Assembly: GCA_947498125.1 (NCBI GenBank)
Contig: CANMJH010000001.1
Span: forward strand, 248,001 to 312,000
Direction of reading: 5' to 3'
Source: an uncultured Nioella sp.
Lineage (GTDB): Bacteria > Pseudomonadota > Alphaproteobacteria > Rhodobacterales > Rhodobacteraceae
Length of the DNA: 64,000 nt
The translations under genes were made by a program, and so were the position numbers. Positions 53,683 through 62,830 of the stretch are shown one piece after another; the first letter of the stretch is position 1; every line of letters begins with the position of its first letter. The notes under the pieces are model-generated. The model worked only from the letters and a program-made list of their open reading frames with translations. It did no database searches and was not told where the DNA came from.

Positions 53683-54110
53683 GCGCGAAATGTGCCTTTC
53701 TAATGGAAATTCTGAATAAAATATCGCCAGAGGCCACTTTTTTGTAATTTTCCGTCAATAATTCACCCAGCAATTCGCAAATCTTACGAAATAGACGTTT
53801 TTTGCCAATGGAATCGTGATATTGTGACTCTAAAGGCGAGTCAGGGATTCATGGATTCGCAGGCTTGTGGACGAAAACCTTAGGTTTTGTGATAAATCGC
53901 ACAAGAAGCCACGCATATCGGGTATTTTTGTTCATTTACGAACAACCAATCCGTAAAATGTCCAAAATTGGTAAGAAAAAGTTACAATATTTTGCCCTTT
54001 GAGCATAAAAAGGGGTTTGTTGCGCTGCATTGCTTCGGTAACGTACTGGCACGAAATCAACACATGACGGGGCCATAAAAGGCCTCGCATTCCAATTGGG
54101 AGGATACCAT
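53683..54110. promoter_or_regulatory. AT-rich spacer upstream of the TRAP operon with palindromes
   Basis: No gene is seen between the ilv promoter and the TRAP operon. Possible operators are a 15-base odd palindrome AAAACCT-T-AGGTTTT at 53874-53888 and TTGTTC-N6-GAACAA at 53928-53945. A stem TGACTC/GAGTCA lies at 53825-53843. The local composition is much more AT-rich than the genes. GGGAGGATACC lies before the ATG at 54111. No regulator gene is adjacent. Confidence 0.5.
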
Positions 54111-55196
54111 ATGGATCGTCGTTCTTTTCTGAGAACGTCTGCTCTTGGCGGCGGTGCCGCTGCTGCGACCACGCTGGCAACCCCGGCTCTTTCGCAGGGC
54201 CGCGAACAACTGACCATGTTCACCACCTGGCCTCGTGGCTTGGCTGGCGTTTGGGACTCGGTTGAGCGCTTTGCAAACAATGTCGCTGACATCACCGACG
54301 GCACGCTGACCATCGATACCCGCGATTCCGGCCAGACCGGTCTTGGCACGCAGGTCTTTGACCCTGTGGTTTCCGGCCAGGCTGATATGTACCACGCGGC
54401 CGACTACTATTTTGTCGGTCAGCACCCTGCATTTGCCTTTTTCACTGCGGTGCCCTTCGGCATGACAGCGCCTGAGTTCATGACTTGGTACTATGGCGGC
54501 GACGGCATGGCCAAGCACCACGAACTGGGTGAGATCTTTGGCGTAAAATCCTTCGTTGCTGGTCAAACCGCGGCGCAAGGTGGCGGTTGGTTCCGTGAGC
54601 CAATTGAAAGCGCAGAAGATCTGCAAGGCCTTCGGTTCCGTATGCCCGGCCTTGGTGGTCAGGCATTGGCGAACCTTGGCGCGTCCGTTCAGGTTCTTGC
54701 CGGTGGCGAGATCTATCAGGCGCTTGCCTCTGGTGCGCTTGACGGTACCGAGTGGATCGGTCCTTGGTCCGATGAACGCCTTGGTCTGCAGGAAGTTTGT
54801 GACTACTACTACCCAGCTGGCTTCCACGAGCCCGGTGCGGCCCTGTCCGTTTCGGTCAATCTTGACCGCTTCAATGGCCTTTCGGCTGCGCATCAGCGCG
54901 CAATTGAAGTGTCTGCGGCAGAAGCGCATCAGCACAACTACTCGCTCTTCATCGCCAATAACGGCCCGGCGTTGCAGCGTCTTCTGGCTGGTGGTGCGCA
55001 GGCGCGTAGCTTCTCGGATGATGTCTGGGATGCCTTTGGTGCTTCGAGCCAAGAAGTTCTGGGCGGCTTTATGGATGACGCGCTGTTTGCCGATATCCAC
55101 GATAACGCGATGGATTCGATGCTGGCGGCCTCTGGCTGGATGCAGCGTTCGGATGCAGCCTACACCGCACAGCGGAACCGCGTTCTGGGCATGTAA
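54111..55196 (+). CDS. TRAP transporter solute-binding protein (DctP/TakP type)
   Basis: The 361-residue protein begins MDRRSFLRTSALGGGAAAA, a twin-arginine signal, as in TakP. It captures a carboxylate in the periplasm and hands it to the DctQM-type permeases encoded next. The pocket region shows EWIGPWSDERLGLQEVCDYYYPAGFHEPG (in pieces), the pattern of TakP-like proteins binding 2-oxo acids with a metal ion; the conserved Arg that fixes the carboxylate lies in LRFRMPG. The ligand (pyruvate/2-oxo acids) is inferred from the family. GGGAGG lies 5-10 bases before the ATG. Confidence 0.93.
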   Translation: MDRRSFLRTSALGGGAAAATTLATPALSQGREQLTMFTTWPRGLAGVWDSVERFANNVADITDGTLTIDTRDSGQTGLGTQVFDPVVSGQADMYHAADYYFVGQHPAFAFFTAVPFGMTAPEFMTWYYGGDGMAKHHELGEIFGVKSFVAGQTAAQGGGWFREPIESAEDLQGLRFRMPGLGGQALANLGASVQVLAGGEIYQALASGALDGTEWIGPWSDERLGLQEVCDYYYPAGFHEPGAALSVSVNLDRFNGLSAAHQRAIEVSAAEAHQHNYSLFIANNGPALQRLLAGGAQARSFSDDVWDAFGASSQEVLGGFMDDALFADIHDNAMDSMLAASGWMQRSDAAYTAQRNRVLGM

Positions 55197-55293
55197 GCCC
55201 TTCTAACATTTACTGAAAATGGCTCCGCGCCGCTACGGCGGCGCGGTGTCCTTGCAAGGGATGACCTTGCAGAGGGCTGGGGACGATTTATCA

Positions 55294-56193
55294 ATGACAG
55301 AGATTTTTGGAACGATATTCGGCGCTCTTTGGGGCGGGATATCGGGGTTTTTCTGGACAATCACGCATCTATTGCAGGTGTTCAACTGGTCGGAAGCAGA
55401 GAATGTGTTCCGCTTCATATACTATGGCGGATCGTCCGAGTTTTTTGCTTTCGTGATGTTTGTGGCGGTGCTGGTCTTTGTCATCGGGATCTTTCGGCCG
55501 GGCTTCCTTTGGGGCGTTGTGCGCGGGATCGAAGGCATCTCGAACGGGGTCGGGCGTTTCGCCGCTTGGGCGGGCCTGATCATGGTGTTGCAACAGATTG
55601 CCATCGTATTTTTGCAATCCATCTTTCGCGTAGCGGATATCGGCATTTCGCCTTTCGGGGTCGGCGTGGATTTGCCGCTCGGCTGGTATGGCGATGGGCT
55701 GAAATTCTACAACGCCATGGTTGTGTGCCTGTGCTGCGGCTACACGTTCGTGCAGCGTGGTCATGTACGTGTTGACCTCTTTTATGCGGGCTGGGGCCAT
55801 AGCGCGAAACGCATAATGGACATGATCGGCACAGTGCTGTTCATGCTGCCTGCTTTGATTTTGATTTGGTTTTATGGCTGGTTCTATATGTGGCGCCATA
55901 TGATCAACCCCCCTGTGAACTCAACCACCGAGCTTGAGGCGATGTTGCGCCGCGCCGTGGCGTTCCGGTGGGATGTTCAAACCTTTGCTGCCAGCCCCTC
56001 GGGCTTTAACGGATATTTCCTCTACAAAATCATGCTTGTTGGCTTTGCTGCCCTGATGATTTTGCAGGCGATTGGGTTCTTCTACCGGTCATGGTTGGAA
56101 TTCCGCGAGGGGCCAGATGCGGCCGGGAAATACGATGATATTGACGTGCTGGAGTCGCATGACGCCGACACACCAGCAGCGATCGCGGAGTAA
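55294..56193 (+). CDS. TRAP transporter small permease subunit (DctQ type, long form)
   Basis: ATG 55294 gives MTEIFGTIFGALWGGISGFF and 299 residues, longer than the typical 160-230 of DctQ. Several hydrophobic helices can be seen (about 10-25, 45-65, 85-110, 140-160, 180-205 and 250-275). The usual DctQ element RGHVRVDLFY is present in the middle. The extra length lies in the N-terminal region and in a loop around NPPVNSTTELEAMLRR. It lies between the binding protein and the large permease, 5 bases before the latter. Confidence 0.88.
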   Translation: MTEIFGTIFGALWGGISGFFWTITHLLQVFNWSEAENVFRFIYYGGSSEFFAFVMFVAVLVFVIGIFRPGFLWGVVRGIEGISNGVGRFAAWAGLIMVLQQIAIVFLQSIFRVADIGISPFGVGVDLPLGWYGDGLKFYNAMVVCLCCGYTFVQRGHVRVDLFYAGWGHSAKRIMDMIGTVLFMLPALILIWFYGWFYMWRHMINPPVNSTTELEAMLRRAVAFRWDVQTFAASPSGFNGYFLYKIMLVGFAALMILQAIGFFYRSWLEFREGPDAAGKYDDIDVLESHDADTPAAIAE

Positions 56194-56198
56194 GACGC

Positions 56199-58559
56199 AT
56201 GATTTTTGGACTTGATGGCGTCGCGATTGCGCTTTTGATCGTATTCCTTTGCCTATTTGGGGCAATTATGACGGGCTTCCCAGTGGCCTTTGCCATTGCC
56301 GGAGCCGGGGCGATTTCCTTTGGGATCATCGCCGCAATGGACAGCGCGGGAATGTTGACGCATTTCGCGATTGATGACCGATCTGCCGAATATGGGGCAT
56401 TGCTGGCCGAGGGGATTAGCCGAGAGGCGATCTCGGTCTTCCGATACCCTGAATTGCCGCGATATGAGACGCAGCTTTTCCCAAGAGGCTGGGAGCAGGC
56501 GCTGAACACCAACCTTTCCTTCATCGTAAACCGCATGGACGAGCGTGTGATTGCAGGCCAGTCGATCGAGACGCTGTTGGCGGTTCTGATGTTCGTTCTG
56601 ATGGGTATCACGCTGGAACGCTCGCGCATTGCAAATGACTTGTTGACCACAATGGCACGGCTTTTTGGCCCGCTGCCCGGTGGCCTTGCAGTGTCAATCG
56701 TGATTGTGGGGGCCTTCCTAGCGGCGTCGACCGGGATCGTTGGCGCAACCGTTGTGACGATGGGCTTGTTGGCGCTGCCGACGATGCTGAGAAACAATTA
56801 CTCGCCTGAGCTGGCAACCGGCGTTATCGCGGCTTCTGGGACATTGGGGCAGATCATTCCGCCCTCGATCGTGATCGTGCTTTTGGGCACGCTGGCCGGC
56901 GATATGTTCGCTGCCGGTCAAGAAGTGCGCGCGCAGCTTGCCGGGTGCGGTGATGCGCTGACGTTCCTTGGTAGCCCGGCTGTTCTGTCGGTCGGGACAT
57001 TGTTCCAGGCAGCGCTTCTGCCGGGGATCTTCCTTGCCTTTCTTTATGGCGCCTATGCCTTTGGCTTTGCGCTCTTAAACCCAACAAAGGCGCCAGCGGT
57101 GCAAATCGAGGCCTCTACGGGGGGTGAAGTTGTCACGCGGTCGGAAGCACTGACATGGTATTTGGCCGTGCCGGTTGCCTTGATCCTGAGCATTGTTGTT
57201 GCGGGGCAGGTCGGTTTGGTCGGCAATCAGGACTACACAGTCTCGGGCTATTCCGAGGCTGGTGAAACAGCGTCATTGCGCACCAATGTATCGGCAGAAT
57301 GCCAAGCGTCGATGATCGAACTGCATGGTCAAGAAGCATGGGATTCTGCGCTAGCCCAACAGGCCGATATCGATGCAGCAGGCGGCACTGAAGAGGTACA
57401 TGAGCTGAACGAAGAAGAACTGGCAGTGTCTCGCGCAGCCGCTCTTGAGGCCATTGCGCCGATCGGCACAGGCGTTGCCGTCTTCTTCACAGCGCTGGCT
57501 CTGGTTTTGGTGACGGCGCGCGGCGTGATGCCAACCGCAGATCCACGGCCCTTGCTTATTGGTGGGGTTGGCGTGCTCTTGGCCTTTGCCTTGGATTTCG
57601 CAGTGATCCGGCCGCAAACCTCTTCGGGAATGACCTTTATCATTCTGGCGATCCCGTTCTTGTTGACGATGTTTGGAGTTGTGGCCGGTGTTAAACGTTT
57701 GGCCACGAATGAGCTACTGCGCGTGGTCTTCCCACCGCTGGTTCTGATCGTCGCGGTTTTGGGGTCGATCCTTGGCGGGATTACCAACCCAACGCCGGCT
57801 GCGGCTCTTGGGGCGGGCGGGGCAATCATGTTGGCCGCCTATCGCAAGCTTGGAGATGACGGCCGGTCTGGCCACATAATCCTGCTGTCCAGCCTATCGA
57901 TTGTGGTCATGATCCTTTTGGGCATGAATTTCGATCTGCGCATTACGCGTAGCGAAATTTCATTTGCCGATTGGGTGGCCTATGGGGTCGCGCTGGCCGC
58001 TTATCATATGGCCTTCTTTGGCCTGCTCTACGGGTGCTGGGTGTTGCTGAAGGGCGGGGTCCTGACGCCGGTGGTGCGGGAGACCGCGAAGGTGACGTCA
58101 ATGGTCTTTACGATCCTCATTGGCTCGCAACTATTGAACCTTGTGGTGATTTCCTTTGGCGGGGAACATTACATTCAGGACTTCCTGCGCAGCTTTGATG
58201 ATGAGCGGAAGGTCTTCCTTCTGGTGATGATCATCCTCTTTATCCTGGGCTTCGTTTTGGATTTCCTGGAGATCATCTACATCGTGATCCCGATTGTCGG
58301 CCCGGTGATTTATGGCGGCGAGTTTGATCCAAAATGGGTCACGATCATGATTGCAATCAACTTGCAGACCTCGTTCCTGACACCGCCCTTTGGGTTCGCG
58401 CTGTTCTATCTGCGAGGGGTCGCACCTGCGAGTGTCACAACAGGGCATATCTATCGCGGGGTCGCTCCGTTTGTTGTGATCCAAATTGTCGGCTTGACGC
58501 TGTTGGCCCTGTTCCCGGTCATCGTGACGATCTTGCCAGATCTCTTGCCCAATAACTGA
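56199..58559 (+). CDS. TRAP transporter large permease (DctM type), 786 residues
   Basis: The protein is nearly twice as long as ordinary DctM (about 430). The N-terminus IFGLDGVAIALLIVFLCLFGAIMTGFPVAFAI and the segment GLAVSIVIVGAFLAASTGIVGATVVTMGLLALP (in pieces) are standard. Two additions are evident: about 60 residues of soluble sequence at 45-105 after the second helix, and a roughly 200-residue middle insert (about 295-500) with acidic soluble sequence and additional helices. The C-terminal part has DFLEIIYIVIPIVGPV and LQTSFLTPPFGFALFYLRGVAP, the usual DctM ending. It is the last gene of the operon. Confidence 0.92.
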   Translation: MIFGLDGVAIALLIVFLCLFGAIMTGFPVAFAIAGAGAISFGIIAAMDSAGMLTHFAIDDRSAEYGALLAEGISREAISVFRYPELPRYETQLFPRGWEQALNTNLSFIVNRMDERVIAGQSIETLLAVLMFVLMGITLERSRIANDLLTTMARLFGPLPGGLAVSIVIVGAFLAASTGIVGATVVTMGLLALPTMLRNNYSPELATGVIAASGTLGQIIPPSIVIVLLGTLAGDMFAAGQEVRAQLAGCGDALTFLGSPAVLSVGTLFQAALLPGIFLAFLYGAYAFGFALLNPTKAPAVQIEASTGGEVVTRSEALTWYLAVPVALILSIVVAGQVGLVGNQDYTVSGYSEAGETASLRTNVSAECQASMIELHGQEAWDSALAQQADIDAAGGTEEVHELNEEELAVSRAAALEAIAPIGTGVAVFFTALALVLVTARGVMPTADPRPLLIGGVGVLLAFALDFAVIRPQTSSGMTFIILAIPFLLTMFGVVAGVKRLATNELLRVVFPPLVLIVAVLGSILGGITNPTPAAALGAGGAIMLAAYRKLGDDGRSGHIILLSSLSIVVMILLGMNFDLRITRSEISFADWVAYGVALAAYHMAFFGLLYGCWVLLKGGVLTPVVRETAKVTSMVFTILIGSQLLNLVVISFGGEHYIQDFLRSFDDERKVFLLVMIILFILGFVLDFLEIIYIVIPIVGPVIYGGEFDPKWVTIMIAINLQTSFLTPPFGFALFYLRGVAPASVTTGHIYRGVAPFVVIQIVGLTLLALFPVIVTILPDLLPNN

Positions 58560-58583
58560 CGGGTTGAGCTGTTGTTAAATTGA

Positions 58584-58608
58584 GTGGGCCCCCAAATTGG
58601 GGGCCCAC
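58584..58608 (+). terminator. Terminator after the TRAP operon
   Basis: GTGGGCCCCC (58584-58593) pairs perfectly with GGGGGCCCAC (58599-58608) around a 5-base loop. A short GCTGTTTT follows. It lies 24 bases beyond the dctM stop. Confidence 0.8.
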
Positions 58609-58687
58609 GCTGTTTTGAATCAGGCCCCGATTGGCATCGGGTCCTTCCGGGCTTTGGCCCCGGGGGACAAGTTCGAGAGTATCAGGA

Positions 58688-59512
58688 TTAGCCGTCGGTG
58701 GCGCGGGTGTCAGGCAAGGACAGTCGCGCGACTTGTTCGGCGATTGGATCGATAGACAGCGGATGCGCTTCATCTGCGAAGTCTTCGGGATCATTGAGAT
58801 TTTGCCAGCGTCCGCCTGAGAACACCTCGAGCGCCGCGTAGTTGGCTTTGTAGCCCATCTTGGCACTGCCTGGCACCCAATAGCCCAAATAAACATAAGG
58901 AAGGCCGGTTTCGCGCGCGACCTCGATATGGTCGAGGATCACATAGCTGCCAAGCGATTGACGCGTGAGGTCAGGGCGAAAGAAGGAATAGACCATCGAA
59001 AGCCCGTCATCGAGCACATCGGTCAGACACACGGCCGCAAGACCACCTTCATCTTCTTGGTCGCGATATTCCAGCACGCGGCTGCGCACCGGGGTTTCTT
59101 CGATCATGGCTGCAAATTCGAACACATCCATATCAGCCATACCGCCATCGGCATGGCGGCTGTCGAGATAGTCGCGAAACAGGCCATATTGTTCTTCGGT
59201 GGCCCAAGGCGACCGGGCTTCGCGGGTCAGATTGGCATTGCGTTTGATGATGCGGCGTTGGCTTTTTGAGGGCGCGAAATCCGCGACGCGGATCCGGGCA
59301 GACAGGCAGGCTGAGCAGTCAGAGCAAGAGGGTCGGTAAAGCACGTTTTGCGAGCGCCTGAAGCCTTGTTTCGAGAGGGCGTCGTTTAGCGTCTGCGCAT
59401 GCTCGCCTTGGAGGGCTGTGAATAGCTTTCTCTCTCGCCGCTCCTCAAGGTAAGGGCAGTTTTGCGGGGCCGTCACATAAAATTGCGGCGCAAGAGGCAA
59501 GCTATGGCGCAT
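58688..59512 (-). CDS. bpt: Leucyl-tRNA-protein transferase (N-end rule)
   Basis: Bpt transfers leucine from Leu-tRNA to proteins with N-terminal Asp or Glu, which marks them for ClpAPS. The 274-residue protein shows the family N-terminus [22 protein letters not shown] (in pieces), the Cys cluster [16 protein letters not shown], and [18 protein letters not shown] with [20 protein letters not shown], which shape the acceptor site. The start ATG 59512 is the family-standard [12 protein letters not shown]. It is a single gene, with a terminator hairpin of the TRAP operon behind it. Confidence 0.95.
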   Translation of the reverse strand: MRHSLPLAPQFYVTAPQNCPYLEERRERKLFTALQGEHAQTLNDALSKQGFRRSQNVLYRPSCSDCSACLSARIRVADFAPSKSQRRIIKRNANLTREARSPWATEEQYGLFRDYLDSRHADGGMADMDVFEFAAMIEETPVRSRVLEYRDQEDEGGLAAVCLTDVLDDGLSMVYSFFRPDLTRQSLGSYVILDHIEVARETGLPYVYLGYWVPGSAKMGYKANYAALEVFSGGRWQNLNDPEDFADEAHPLSIDPIAEQVARLSLPDTRATDG

Positions 59513-59613
59513 GGAACCTTGATAATTTTAACCGATCCGGCCCAAGCCTGCCTCAGGTTGTTGCCAAGGGCAATAGTTTTTGCCCTGATGTGACACCAAT
59601 CCTTACTGTTGGG

Positions 59614-60060
59614 TTAACGCGGGCGGTTGATCGCAGCGGTCCCAAGGAAATGGTCGGCAAGGCTTTGATGGCGCTCGGAAAGCAATATTGATCCGATTGA
59701 AAATATTTGAACAAACGGCAGGACAAAGCCAAATACATAGATACCGGAATGGATCATTGCCTCTTGAGAGGTCAGGCGCAGGCCGGTCGGGCCGCGAAGC
59801 TGAATGTTCATTAGCCGCATACCAAATGTGGCAGAACCGGCTGAAATTGTCAGGCTTCGATAAAGAAAACTCGTCGCGAACCAAAAGATCGGCCAGAGGA
59901 AAAAGGCGATGCTGAGGGTCACGGTGCCCAGAATTATCATCGCGATCAGGATCAAAATGACATCGACGATCCATGCAAAAAAACGTTTGGCCGGGATGCC
60001 ATCATAAAAAACGGACTGGCTATGGGGGTCGGGGAGGGCAGAGCTCATATAGGGGGTCAT
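59614..60060 (-). CDS. RDD-family membrane protein
   Basis: ATG 60060 gives 148 residues (MTPYMSSALPDPHSQSVFYD). RDD domains are small membrane domains with conserved Arg-Asp-Asp positions; here PAKRFFAWIVDVILI carries the R and D of the first helix, and SATFGMRLMNIQL and ERHQSLADHFLGT give the later signatures. Three or four hydrophobic helices are seen. Function is not known in detail, though some members act in ion homeostasis. The neighbour DUF2852 gene ends 90 bases upstream. Confidence 0.88.
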   Translation of the reverse strand: MTPYMSSALPDPHSQSVFYDGIPAKRFFAWIVDVILILIAMIILGTVTLSIAFFLWPIFWFATSFLYRSLTISAGSATFGMRLMNIQLRGPTGLRLTSQEAMIHSGIYVFGFVLPFVQIFSIGSILLSERHQSLADHFLGTAAINRPR

Positions 60061-60085
60061 GGCGCGGATCATTTAAAAGGGCAAT

Positions 60086-60130
60086 AAAAATCGACCCCCG
60101 GAGCGCCGCGCTGGCGCGCCGGTCCGGGGG
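60086..60130 (-). terminator. Terminator after the DUF2852 gene
   Basis: On the minus strand an 8-bp stem TCCGGGGG/CCCCCGGA (60123-60130 with 60095-60102) encloses a second stem GCGCC/GGCGC (60103-60107 with 60113-60117). TCGATTTTTATT follows at 60094-60083. It ends the leftward DUF2852 gene. Confidence 0.8.
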
Positions 60131-60150
60131 ACAGGGAGGATAGAGGGGCG

Positions 60151-60570
60151 TTAGCCGTCGATGGTTTCGGCGTCTTCTGCCGTCTCGCGGGCTTTGCGGG
60201 CGCGGTCATCCATAAACTGGTCGAACTCTGCCTTGTCTTTGGCTTCGCGCAGGCGGTTCAGGAAGCCTTCGAAGCTGTCCTGTTCGTCCTGCAACCGGCG
60301 CAATGTGTCGGCCTTATAGGCGTCAAAGGCGCTGTTGCCAGTGGTTTTCATCGAGTGGCCGATGCGGGTTTTGCAGCGGGATTTGAACATGTTTTTGCTC
60401 CAGATCATGTAAAACAGCAGGGCGAGGCCGACGGGCCAGAAAAAGATAAAGCCCAGCACCATGGCGGCGATCCAGGCGCCTTTGCCCTTTTCATCGAGCC
60501 ATGCCTCGGCACGAGCGAACCAGCCTTTGGCGCTGGATATGGCGTCGGTATTTGTTGCGGTTGCAGTCAT
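60151..60570 (-). CDS. DUF2852 membrane protein
   Basis: The 139-residue protein has the DUF2852 form: a basic, coiled N-terminal stretch, one hydrophobic helix (WIAAMVLGFIFFWPVGLALLFYMIW), then KNMFKSRCKTRIGHSM and a helical, charged C-terminal tail (LRRLQDEQDSFEGFLNRLREAKDKAEFDQFMDD in pieces). These proteins are common in Rhizobiales and Rhodobacterales and of unknown role; they are mostly envelope-associated. It has its own terminator on the 3' side. Upstream of the start there is a spacer with inverted repeats. Confidence 0.88.
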   Translation of the reverse strand: MTATATNTDAISSAKGWFARAEAWLDEKGKGAWIAAMVLGFIFFWPVGLALLFYMIWSKNMFKSRCKTRIGHSMKTTGNSAFDAYKADTLRRLQDEQDSFEGFLNRLREAKDKAEFDQFMDDRARKARETAEDAETIDG

Positions 60571-60827
60571 TTTGTCCTCCGTCTCAGGATGTAATGTAAA
60601 TCGTCTTCACATGAACACAGATGGGGCATGTTAATGGGATTAACAAGTGGGGAGCGCGAAAAAATGTAAAAAAGATTTACATCGCGTTTCAGCGGCCGGC
60701 CGAGCCTCAGGCCAGAATCTAATAGTAGCCGTCATGTACGCCACATTACTTCAAGGATTTTTAGTTTTGTCGCCAAGATGTTGGGCGTGCGTGTGCTGGT
60801 TTCAGCTTAGCCCAGTGCTGCCCCCGT
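60571..60827. promoter_or_regulatory. Promoter spacer with TGTAAA inverted repeats
   Basis: Upstream of DUF2852 are the repeat ATGTAAATC at 60594-60602, GTTAAT-GGG-ATTAAC at about 60630-60644, and ATGTAAA-AAAGA-TTTACAT at 60664-60682. The half-site ATGTAAA occurs three times in 90 bases, in both orientations. They could be binding sites for a dimeric regulator of the DUF2852 gene. No gene is convincing in the rest of this spacer. Confidence 0.45.
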
Positions 60828-61751
60828 TTAAGAAGACACAATGTGTTTGAACGTGCCTTGGGCGCCGAAATGATCTTGGCAAAGTTTGGCCAATTGAACG
60901 ACGTTTCGGCGCGGATTGGACTTTTCGTAACCCAGAGAAAGGGTGAGTGGCGGCAGAGGATTCGAGATTGGCCGCGCGATAAGCCGGTCGCCTGCATAGC
61001 TGATATCGGTGGCGGGCAGCATGTTCAGAACGGCGATGCCGTGGCCTGCGCCAACCAAGCTACGGACCATTTCCGTTGAGTTTGCATAGGCTACGGTTTC
61101 GGGCGTCTGATTGGTTTCGTCAAAAAGGCGGCGGTAATACTCCACCGCAACGGCGCGGTTCAGGATAACCAATTTCTCATGAAAGAGGTCTTTAAGATCG
61201 ATTGAAGCGTGGCGCGAAAGCGGGTGGCCTTCAGGCATCAGACAGTAAGCGGGCGCTTGCAACAGCACATCAAATTCAATTTGCGGCAGCGCGTGGTCGG
61301 ACACAAATAAAATAGCGTCGAAATCCCCCGCCAGAAAGCCTTGTTGGGCACGGTTATTGTCGCATTCCTCTAAATGGAGTGTCGTTTGCTGATCCGCGCT
61401 TGAGAAATAATTCAGGATTTCGGGCAAGAAGGCCGGCGCCACGGGCGCGTAATACCCGATCCGAAGGTCGCCCCGCAGGGCATGTTTCAGGTCAGAGCCA
61501 TCTGAGAGCAGGGCGTCATAGTCTTCCAGCAAGCGCGCAAATTTTCGTTCCATGACCTTTCCGCTGACCGTTGCGGTAATTCCGCGAGATCGGAAGCGGT
61601 TGACGAGCTTTAGTTGAAATTCGGTTTCGATCTGATCGATGGCCGCAGATACGGCAGAGGCCGCAATATTCAGCTCATCGGCAGCTTTTGAAATGCTGCC
61701 ATGGGTCAGGACGGCATTGAAATATCGCATGGTTCTAAGTGAAACAGGCAT
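60828..61751 (-). CDS. LysR-family regulator of the oxidative operon
   Basis: The 307-residue protein starts MPVSLRTMRYFNAVLTHGSISKAADELNIAASAVSAAIDQIE, the LysR DNA-binding domain (in pieces), and continues with a substrate domain with GDLRIGYYAPVAPAFLPEIL. It is divergent from the sterol-desaturase-type gene, across 98 bases, so it most likely activates that operon. The effector is unknown. The end lies near a gene-free region. Confidence 0.92.
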   Translation of the reverse strand: MPVSLRTMRYFNAVLTHGSISKAADELNIAASAVSAAIDQIETEFQLKLVNRFRSRGITATVSGKVMERKFARLLEDYDALLSDGSDLKHALRGDLRIGYYAPVAPAFLPEILNYFSSADQQTTLHLEECDNNRAQQGFLAGDFDAILFVSDHALPQIEFDVLLQAPAYCLMPEGHPLSRHASIDLKDLFHEKLVILNRAVAVEYYRRLFDETNQTPETVAYANSTEMVRSLVGAGHGIAVLNMLPATDISYAGDRLIARPISNPLPPLTLSLGYEKSNPRRNVVQLAKLCQDHFGAQGTFKHIVSS

Positions 61752-61849
61752 CTTACCTCTGATTTTCAGATGTAATTCATCAGTTCATTCTGTTTGTCGC
61801 ATGAATGGCGGCATGTCAAACCTGTCGGCGTTAGTCAAAGGAGTCGCAC

Positions 61850-62830
61850 ATGTCTGAAGAACAGCTCAAAGGGTGGAACCATTTGCCCGACATTCCGCTT
61901 AAGGTTTCGCCATTATTTGTCTGGCCGATCAATCCGGTTGAATTGGCGAAATGGGTTTGGAACTCATGGTTTCTGATCACCGAAAGGCTCATCATTCTCG
62001 GCATTGCCTTTGCGTGTTTTTATTGGGTCCAGCCGCCGCTTGAGGCCAGCGCGTCGTTCCAATTTGGGTGGGTCTCCCAAGTTTATCTGCGCAATCTGGT
62101 GTTAACTCTCTTGATCGCAGGGGGGCTGCACCTTTGGTTTTATACCTTCTCAGCGCAGGGCAATAAGCTGAAATATGACCCGCGTCCGCTTATGGTAAAT
62201 GGCAGGCAGTTCACTTTGGGCGGGCAGATCCGGGACAATATGTTCTGGACGCTTGGAACCGGTGTGTTGATCTGGACGGCCTATGAGGTGATCCTGCTTT
62301 GGGCTTTGGCAAACGGGCATATCTCGATGATCACATGGGATACGAGTCCGGTCTGGTTTGTCGCGATCTTCGTTTTGATTCCGGTTTGGGAAAGCTTTTA
62401 TTTTTACGTCATTCACCGGCTGATCCACGTGCCGTTCCTCTACAAACACGTGCATTACTTGCATCACCGCAATATCAATGTTGGTCCTTGGTCGGGCATG
62501 TCACAGCATCCGATTGAGCAGATGGTCTTTCTGGGATCGGTCTTTGTGCACATCCTTATTGGCGCGCATCCGCTGCATATCATTTTCCACCTGCAATACT
62601 ATTTCCTAACCGCAATTACTACGCATACAGGTTTTCAGGGCTTGCTGGTGAATGACAAAAACCGTCTGGCGCTTGGCACGTTTCATCACCAGATGCACCA
62701 CCGGTATTTCGAATGTAATTACGGCAGCCTCGAGATTCCTTGGGACAAATGGTTCGGCTCGTTTCACGACGGCACCCCCAAAGCCAATGTAAAAATGCAA
62801 GAACGCCGCAAAAGGATAATGAACAAATGA
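61850..62830 (+). CDS. Fatty acid hydroxylase/sterol desaturase-family membrane protein
   Basis: The 326-residue protein has several hydrophobic helices and the three histidine clusters of di-iron membrane oxygenases: HRLIH at 189-193, HYLHH at 202-206, and HHQMHH at 279-284. Family members hydroxylate or desaturate lipids, sterols or carotenoids. AAGGAG lies 8 bases before the ATG. Its last 4 bases overlap the start of the PanB-like gene (ATGA), so the two are coupled. The substrate is unknown; a ferredoxin-type donor would be expected and a reductase gene follows. Confidence 0.9.
   Translation: MSEEQLKGWNHLPDIPLKVSPLFVWPINPVELAKWVWNSWFLITERLIILGIAFACFYWVQPPLEASASFQFGWVSQVYLRNLVLTLLIAGGLHLWFYTFSAQGNKLKYDPRPLMVNGRQFTLGGQIRDNMFWTLGTGVLIWTAYEVILLWALANGHISMITWDTSPVWFVAIFVLIPVWESFYFYVIHRLIHVPFLYKHVHYLHHRNINVGPWSGMSQHPIEQMVFLGSVFVHILIGAHPLHIIFHLQYYFLTAITTHTGFQGLLVNDKNRLALGTFHHQMHHRYFECNYGSLEIPWDKWFGSFHDGTPKANVKMQERRKRIMNK

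Noticed and set aside
54045-54062. Sigma-54-like promoter TGGCACG upstream of the TRAP operon
   Set aside because: The -24-like half TGGCACG is present, but the expected TTGC at -12 is absent (CAAC instead).
54057-55100. 347-codon open frame antisense to the TRAP binding protein
   Set aside because: Opposite a clear binding-protein gene with Tat signal; its sequence has no domain.
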